A DNA stretch of 64,000 bases from Plicaturopsis crispa FD-325 SS-3 (lineage: Eukaryota > Basidiomycota > Agaricomycetes > Amylocorticiales > Amylocorticiaceae), in the NCBI GenBank assembly GCA_000827205.1, contig KN832558.1, positions 1,607,942 through 1,671,941 of the forward strand, given 5' to 3'. This document shows, one piece after another, positions 59,516 to 64,000 of this stretch (positions within the stretch are counted from its first letter, which is position 1; each line of letters starts with the position of its first letter). The translations under genes and the position numbers were made by a program. The notes under the pieces were generated by a model. It was not told the origin of the DNA. It made no database searches and saw only the letters and a program-made list of their open reading frames with translations.

Positions 59516-62500
59516 AGCATTTTCCCTTTTTGCAGATGAACGAAGAGGAAATAAGAAACTGGTTACGTTTGCGCGCTCGTGCGTTGATTTGTGCGAGTTT
59601 TGCCGCAAACAGTTCCTTGCGCAGCATCTTCTGTCGTTGGTGCAAGTAGTCAATAAGAGAGACACAGTCCGAGAGAGACGTATCTTCTTGGTACTGCTTC
59701 GCATAGTCGACATATGCGCACTGGGAAGCGAAAGAGACACGTATGTCCTGGTGCCCGATCGACTTCGCAATACGAATCGCACCGCTGACGTTGCGAACCG
59801 AGGCAATGAGGCCGCTAATCTTGGGCGTTAAGATGGATTTGTGAGACTTCGTGAAGCGCTTATTCCTCCCAAACGAGTCCTCCGCTGACGACACGATGAT
59901 ATGTGTGAGCATGTTGTAGCGCGAGAGGAAGGAGGCGTCGTCGATAACGGGGTGTCTCAGGCTAGGCTCCGCACGGATTTTCTTGTCCACGTTCTCACGG
60001 AACACGTCGAAGCGAGCTTTCTCGGCCTTGCATGGGTACTTGATGCGTGGCTCAGTGGTCCATTGACTTGGCGCATTGGCAGGCTCTGTCATGGGTAACG
60101 CTGTCCGAGAAGTAGCTGGTGCCTGGTAGTTTAAACGGGCAACAATTGCGCGATGGTCCGTGAAAGGGATCCAGTCATTGTAGCCGTCTGCGACCCCGAT
60201 TTCGCTGTCCAAGACTGTTGCCTTCGATGTGACGACGCGGTCAATAATGCTGCCGCCAGTAGAAGCTCCGCGAGCGCGACAAGTCCAGCTACGAGAGCGA
60301 TCCCTATCGGCATCAAGAGACCATAGATCAAGCGCATTAGCATGTTCAAGAAACTGGAGGAATTGGGAGCGCGCATCGAGGCCACCCGACGAGCGTTCGA
60401 GGGCAGATACAGTAGCGTTGAGGTCCCCGGATAGCGTCCATGAAGTAGTGGTTGCGCGACATAACTGAGTGACGTCAGACCAAAACGACCTTGTTTCGTT
60501 GGAGTCTCCGGGGTTCCACGGGGCGTAGGCACCGATGAAGCGATGGCGAAACCCTTGGCCGCTAGAGGACGTTAGAACCACATCAATGACAATGATTCTC
60601 CCCCGCAGCGAGGCCTTTGTTGTTACGACACGCTGCGATATCTGCAAGTCTTTCCGGATGCCGACAACTACACCCCACTTGAAAAAGCGGCTGTTTGTCT
60701 GTCGTACACCAGGCTCTTCAAATATGTTGTATTCGCAGTTAGGCAAAGTAGAACTCAGCTTCGAGTCTGTCTTCGTCTCCGTAAGCACGAAAACATGAGG
60801 TTTTCTTGCGTTTATAGCGGTGTTGACGTGGTGGACAGTACCCGGGCTGATAAGTCCATTTGCGTTCAAGGCGTAGACAGAAACAGGTGCGGCATGCGCT
60901 TGAGTTGGCAACGCGGAGGTTAGGTTGGCAAAGAAAAGAAAGCACAGAGCGATCATCAAGATTGATTTTGAGTTCAGTGACGGCGGGGGCTTGGATATAT
61001 GTTGTACAAGACGGACACATCGAGGTCTAGAAAAGGGACAAGAAAACACGCGACTCGTGATACTGCCAACCGCCTCTCTTATATTTCCGACTACGAGGTA
61101 ACAGGAGCACCCAGACTTGCGGTGGGGCTTGTGGTACTCGTGTTGCATCGTGGGCGTCAACGAGCGGGCTGGCGAAGCATCACGAGTCGCGCTTAGCGAG
61201 CTCGATGGGAACGAGCAAAACTGAAGGCTCACATTGTCTACTGCACCATCAGGGGAACGCATAAGCTGGTCGTGATCGATGACCTTGTTTCTGCTCGCAT
61301 CGGCGGGCCTGCTAGTAGACGTGCGAACGCGCTTCGCTGGCGTCTGGCCTTCGAATTGAGACTGATCATCTCTTTCACCGCTGCTGTGCTTATGGCGTGA
61401 GGTGGGAGTAGGCGATGTGGGATCGTGAGTGGCTGCGAGAGCTTTTCCGAATAAGCCCATGGGAGGAGCGGGGATTTGCGGACGAGGCAACACGTAAGTG
61501 CTTGCGTCGCGAGAGGGTTCGCAGGAGGGAGACGCAGGCGTAGAAGTGGTTGGGGACATGTGAGCGGGGGTATCCGTGAATCCAGAGGCAATGGGAGGAG
61601 CGGTGGTCGAGGGGACGGCGTTTGCAATAGTGCGACGTGGTGGTGCGCCGACGATGTCTCCTGTGGTGCCTCCGAGCATGGCGGAAAAGCCCGTGTCCGA
61701 TGCGCGAACTTCGAGACGCAACTTTGCCTCCTGATCTCTGAGCAATGCAATCTGCTCCTTGCATTCCCGGACTTCTTCCGCGGTATCGGCGTCCTTCAGG
61801 TCCCTCCGTGCAGCCATCAGGTCCATCGACACATGGTTGAGCATCGAGTTCAGCTGCTGGGTGTTGTTTAGTACAATGAGGGCTCTGTGGTTGCGTGCCT
61901 CGGCTTCCTGGATGCCTTCGATTGACGATACCATTTTAGTCATCGCCGTCTCGATGTTACCTACTCGCGCGGTGGTTGCGGCAACGTCGCGTCGCAGCTC
62001 CTTCAGAGACTCCGTGATACCGTTGAGGCCCTTTGCGAGCTCCTGACCACCCGTGTTGATCATCCTGTAGTTATCTTTCCTGTATATCCCTTTGCTGTTA
62101 CATGTCCACAGCAGCTGCGGAGGCGTGAGATTGGCCCAGCGTTTTCCGAATGCGTCCTCGAAAGCCGTTCCCGAGCGCAGAACACGAGCGGTTGACTGCC
62201 AGTCGCACATATGGAAGATGAGCGCGTCGGGATCGCCCGGTGGGAATCTGTACGTGACGATGTGCTGGCTGTCGGGGGGAAAGAGCGAGGCGATCCAGCA
62301 GAGAATGGGGGAGTCGATGCCGTCGTAAGAATTAATGCCGTTGATGATGATCTCGAAGGCATTGCAGATTTCGATTTGGCGGCCGCGTGCGACGATGAGG
62401 GGAGAGTCTGAGACTGAGCTGATCTTCAGCTCGCGCTGATCACAGATTTGATCGACATGGGATGGGTTGGCCATGGACAGGACAGCGCCACCCGCATTGA

Positions 62501-63110
62501 CGTATGAGTCCGCGACGTGGAGGCCCTTGCCGTCGAGGTAGGAACAGATTTTCTTCACTTTGTCCAGGATTGCCGGAGAGATTTCCACGCGTCTGCCTTG
62601 AGCCGAGGCGGGTAATTCGTCAGGTTTGAACAAGTTCGTGAAACGCACCCAGCTGCGCTTGTCCTTTCCGGTAGTGGTCGGGGACCATGCTACTTCCCAC
62701 GTTGGCTGGTCATTCCGCAATGCGTGAAGCCAGACCTCCAGCAGATCACAGCGTGGTTCTTCTTCGTCTGGGGAAGGCGAGCAAGGGAGGCGAACGTAAC
62801 ACGAGGTGGATGTGGGAGCTGATGTGCCGCGGTCGCGGGAGCTGTAGGGTCTGACCTCGACTGGTATGACTGAGAGATCTTTGATCGAGGCCGAGAGCCG
62901 GGTTATTACACCTTCGACAGTAGGCACGGGGTCTGCGAGAGTCGTTTTGGATGGGTCATATACGCCGCGGATGATGAGCTCCATGCCTGATGGGACAACA
63001 ATTTCCGAGCCGTCAGCTGCGGTCGTCGTCGGAGCAGGAGAGAATATGGGAAGTAACGTAGTCCGTGCTCGGAATGGAGGGGGTTTTGGGGTGGATGGGG
63101 TAGAGTTCAT
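59457..63110 (-). CDS. LINE ORF1 plus APE endonuclease, one continuous frame
   Basis: 1217-codon open frame from MNSTPSTPKPPPF. Residues 1-480: ORF1-like, with a coiled coil (ARRDLKDADTAEEVRECKEQ) and Ser/Pro-rich linker. Around residue 740 a hydrophobic stretch, ILMIALCFLFFANLTSALP, looks like a signal or membrane segment directly ahead of the endonuclease. Endonuclease motifs: VYALNANGLISPG, VFVLTETKTDS, WGVVVGIRKDLQI, IGAYAPWNPGDSN, LSGDLNATVS, GGSIIDRVVTS and PFTDHRAIVA, all catalytic residues of the APE fold present. The last 20 residues are coded by the MITE-like insert. A gtgagc donor-like site near 61,235 raises the option that ORF1 and endonuclease are joined by splicing in the intact element. 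Confidence 0.9.
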   Translation of the reverse strand: MNSTPSTPKPPPFRARTTLLPIFSPAPTTTAADGSEIVVPSGMELIIRGVYDPSKTTLADPVPTVEGVITRLSASIKDLSVIPVEVRPYSSRDRGTSAPTSTSCYVRLPCSPSPDEEEPRCDLLEVWLHALRNDQPTWEVAWSPTTTGKDKRSWVRFTNLFKPDELPASAQGRRVEISPAILDKVKKICSYLDGKGLHVADSYVNAGGAVLSMANPSHVDQICDQRELKISSVSDSPLIVARGRQIEICNAFEIIINGINSYDGIDSPILCWIASLFPPDSQHIVTYRFPPGDPDALIFHMCDWQSTARVLRSGTAFEDAFGKRWANLTPPQLLWTCNSKGIYRKDNYRMINTGGQELAKGLNGITESLKELRRDVAATTARVGNIETAMTKMVSSIEGIQEAEARNHRALIVLNNTQQLNSMLNHVSMDLMAARRDLKDADTAEEVRECKEQIALLRDQEAKLRLEVRASDTGFSAMLGGTTGDIVGAPPRRTIANAVPSTTAPPIASGFTDTPAHMSPTTSTPASPSCEPSRDASTYVLPRPQIPAPPMGLFGKALAATHDPTSPTPTSRHKHSSGERDDQSQFEGQTPAKRVRTSTSRPADASRNKVIDHDQLMRSPDGAVDNVSLQFCSFPSSSLSATRDASPARSLTPTMQHEYHKPHRKSGCSCYLVVGNIREAVGSITSRVFSCPFSRPRCVRLVQHISKPPPSLNSKSILMIALCFLFFANLTSALPTQAHAAPVSVYALNANGLISPGTVHHVNTAINARKPHVFVLTETKTDSKLSSTLPNCEYNIFEEPGVRQTNSRFFKWGVVVGIRKDLQISQRVVTTKASLRGRIIVIDVVLTSSSGQGFRHRFIGAYAPWNPGDSNETRSFWSDVTQLCRATTTSWTLSGDLNATVSALERSSGGLDARSQFLQFLEHANALDLWSLDADRDRSRSWTCRARGASTGGSIIDRVVTSKATVLDSEIGVADGYNDWIPFTDHRAIVARLNYQAPATSRTALPMTEPANAPSQWTTEPRIKYPCKAEKARFDVFRENVDKKIRAEPSLRHPVIDDASFLSRYNMLTHIIVSSAEDSFGRNKRFTKSHKSILTPKISGLIASVRNVSGAIRIAKSIGHQDIRVSFASQCAYVDYAKQYQEDTSLSDCVSLIDYLHQRQKMLRKELFAAKLAQINARARKRNQFLISSSFICKKGKCSRNSQVSQRSQQLSVSAHF

Positions 63111-64000
63111 TTTGGGTAGGTATTGAACAACAAGCAGACGGTGGAAGATTCAAGCAAGGCAAGGAAAAAACAAGATATCAGGCTGGTTAACGGTTAACGG
63201 TAAGTATTAGACGGGGAGTTATGGGAGAGTATAGAGCGTATATTCGTGCAAAAATGGAATGGAGTGGAGTGAGGTGAAAACAAGGAGCAAGACGCGTTTT
63301 TAACGAAGATTTGAGCCACGAATTAGAAAAAGGTGTTCAAGTGGGGGTTTTAGTGGGCTGGGAGTTGGATTTTTCAGAGTTTGAGTGCAGGTTTAGAAGT
63401 AGGAACGTGAGTAAAACGCAAGGATGTGGGTATGGGGCGCGTCGGTGGTGGTGGTTGTTGTTGTTATGGGTAGTTCATGAAAAGCTGCATAACCCGCGTG
63501 AACACCATGAACCGATTTCCGTGCCGGATTCAGTCACGAGGCGCAGCCGAGCGCCCGTCGCGCCTCGCGTCGCTGTCCTTTCATGCGCCCAGATGCCCAC
63601 CCTCCAAGTCGTTTCAGGCCCGCCGGCCTGATGGACTCGGATACGGGACCGCTATGCTAACGTACGTACCTAGGGAGAGGTGAGTGCACCGAAAGGATCA
63701 TTGACGACACCTCGACATGACATGCATGGTTCGGTTCTCCACCGTTAGCGCTCCGCGCTCTTGACGCCCGCCGCCGCCCACTGTGACAGCGTCGGTGACC
63801 ATAACCAGCATGTCTAGGGCTGCAGCTGCAGCACCATGTCAATCTGCGACGCCGACACCCGTGGTCTCCGCACCCGACCCTGCGCAATCCATCGTTCTCT
63901 GCAATCTGCCTCTGAAGCTCTGTGAAGAAGGGGAAACTTGAAGGGAGAACGCGGTTGGGAGTGTCAGGTGGCGTGGGAAAATGCTTTGACAGTGTCCCAA
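63111..64000. other. 5' flank of the LINE and window end, no gene assigned
   Basis: LINE 5' untranslated region and adjoining host DNA. A short plus-strand frame starting at 63810 (MSRAAAAAPCQSATPTP, 44 codons) could be the first exon of a gene beyond the window but is unsupported. Confidence 0.35.

Larger units (their letters stand above)
58250..63110 (-). mobile_element. LINE, 5' half (ORF1, APE endonuclease, start of reverse transcriptase)
   Basis: 5' part of the same LINE whose 3' half lies at 43336-45938. From 63110 on the minus strand: ORF1-like part, coiled coil, APE endonuclease, then reverse transcriptase running to the KDZ insertion site at 58250. A 0.4-kb insert (59098-59515) separates endonuclease and RT parts. 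The 5' untranslated end lies somewhere in 63111-63500 and was not fixed. Overall coding content suggests a nearly full-length but inactive copy. Confidence 0.9.

Noticed and set aside
43336-63110. Two separate LINE copies (43.3-45.9 kb and 58.2-63.1 kb)
   Set aside because: The halves are complementary, on the same strand, meet at an identical 8-bp sequence and continue in frame across it, so one LINE split by the KDZ element explains them better.

Overview
The window is nuclear DNA of a filamentous basidiomycete, most likely an Agaricomycete of the polypore type. Genes are broken by many 50-60 nt introns with GT..AG ends. The families present are typical of that group: DUF6593, DUF6534, wax-synthase-like membrane acyltransferases, a zf-C3H1 (Red1/ZFC3H1-type) protein, KDZ DNA transposons and APE-type LINEs. 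No tRNA, rRNA or CRISPR array was recognised. Coding calls come from reading protein motifs and checking that splice phases agree; no database was searched.

Layout. 0-9 kb: 3' part of a CSC1/OSCA channel gene (+), an old-yellow-enzyme gene (+), a DUF6593 gene (-), a CTD-kinase-type cyclin gene (+) and a wax-synthase-like gene (-). 9-12.2 kb: sparse DNA with two short paralogous ORFs. 12.2-15.8 kb: short-chain dehydrogenase SDR1 (-) divergent from the Hsp90 co-chaperone CDC37 (+). 16-22.6 kb: four minus-strand membrane-protein genes, three of them small single-pass proteins whose transmembrane helix sits on an exon of exactly 68 nt. 24.3-30.7 kb: a MADS-box (Mcm1-type) factor and a zf-C3H1 RNA-surveillance-type protein. 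31-36.2 kb: SDR2, an aldo/keto reductase and SDR3. SDR1-3 are paralogs sharing one nine-exon structure. 36.4-42.4 kb: a TMA23-like G-patch protein, a vWA-domain protein and the mitochondrial Rho GTPase GEM1/Miro.

43-64 kb is a nested repeat island. A minus-strand LINE (ORF1, APE endonuclease, reverse transcriptase, RNase H) is split inside its reverse transcriptase by a 12.3-kb KDZ-class DNA transposon (45,939-58,249). The KDZ element is flanked by an 8-bp target duplication (aagcacct) and has short imperfect terminal repeats. It carries three genes: a CxC1-KDZ transposase with a C-terminal Ulp1-like SUMO-protease domain, a small convergent ORF, and a large low-complexity protein of unknown role. 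A further 0.4-kb MITE-like insert lies between the endonuclease and reverse-transcriptase parts of the LINE. The order of events read from the nesting is LINE first, then the KDZ element and the small insert.

The host genes are mostly housekeeping (CDC37, GEM1, cyclin, TMA23-like, Mcm1-like, zf-C3H1), with a scatter of redox enzymes (OYE, three SDRs, AKR). The observations most worth following up are the complete nested KDZ element with its unexplained cargo, the family of single-pass proteins with the invariant 68-nt transmembrane exon, and the SDR1-3/AKR group.
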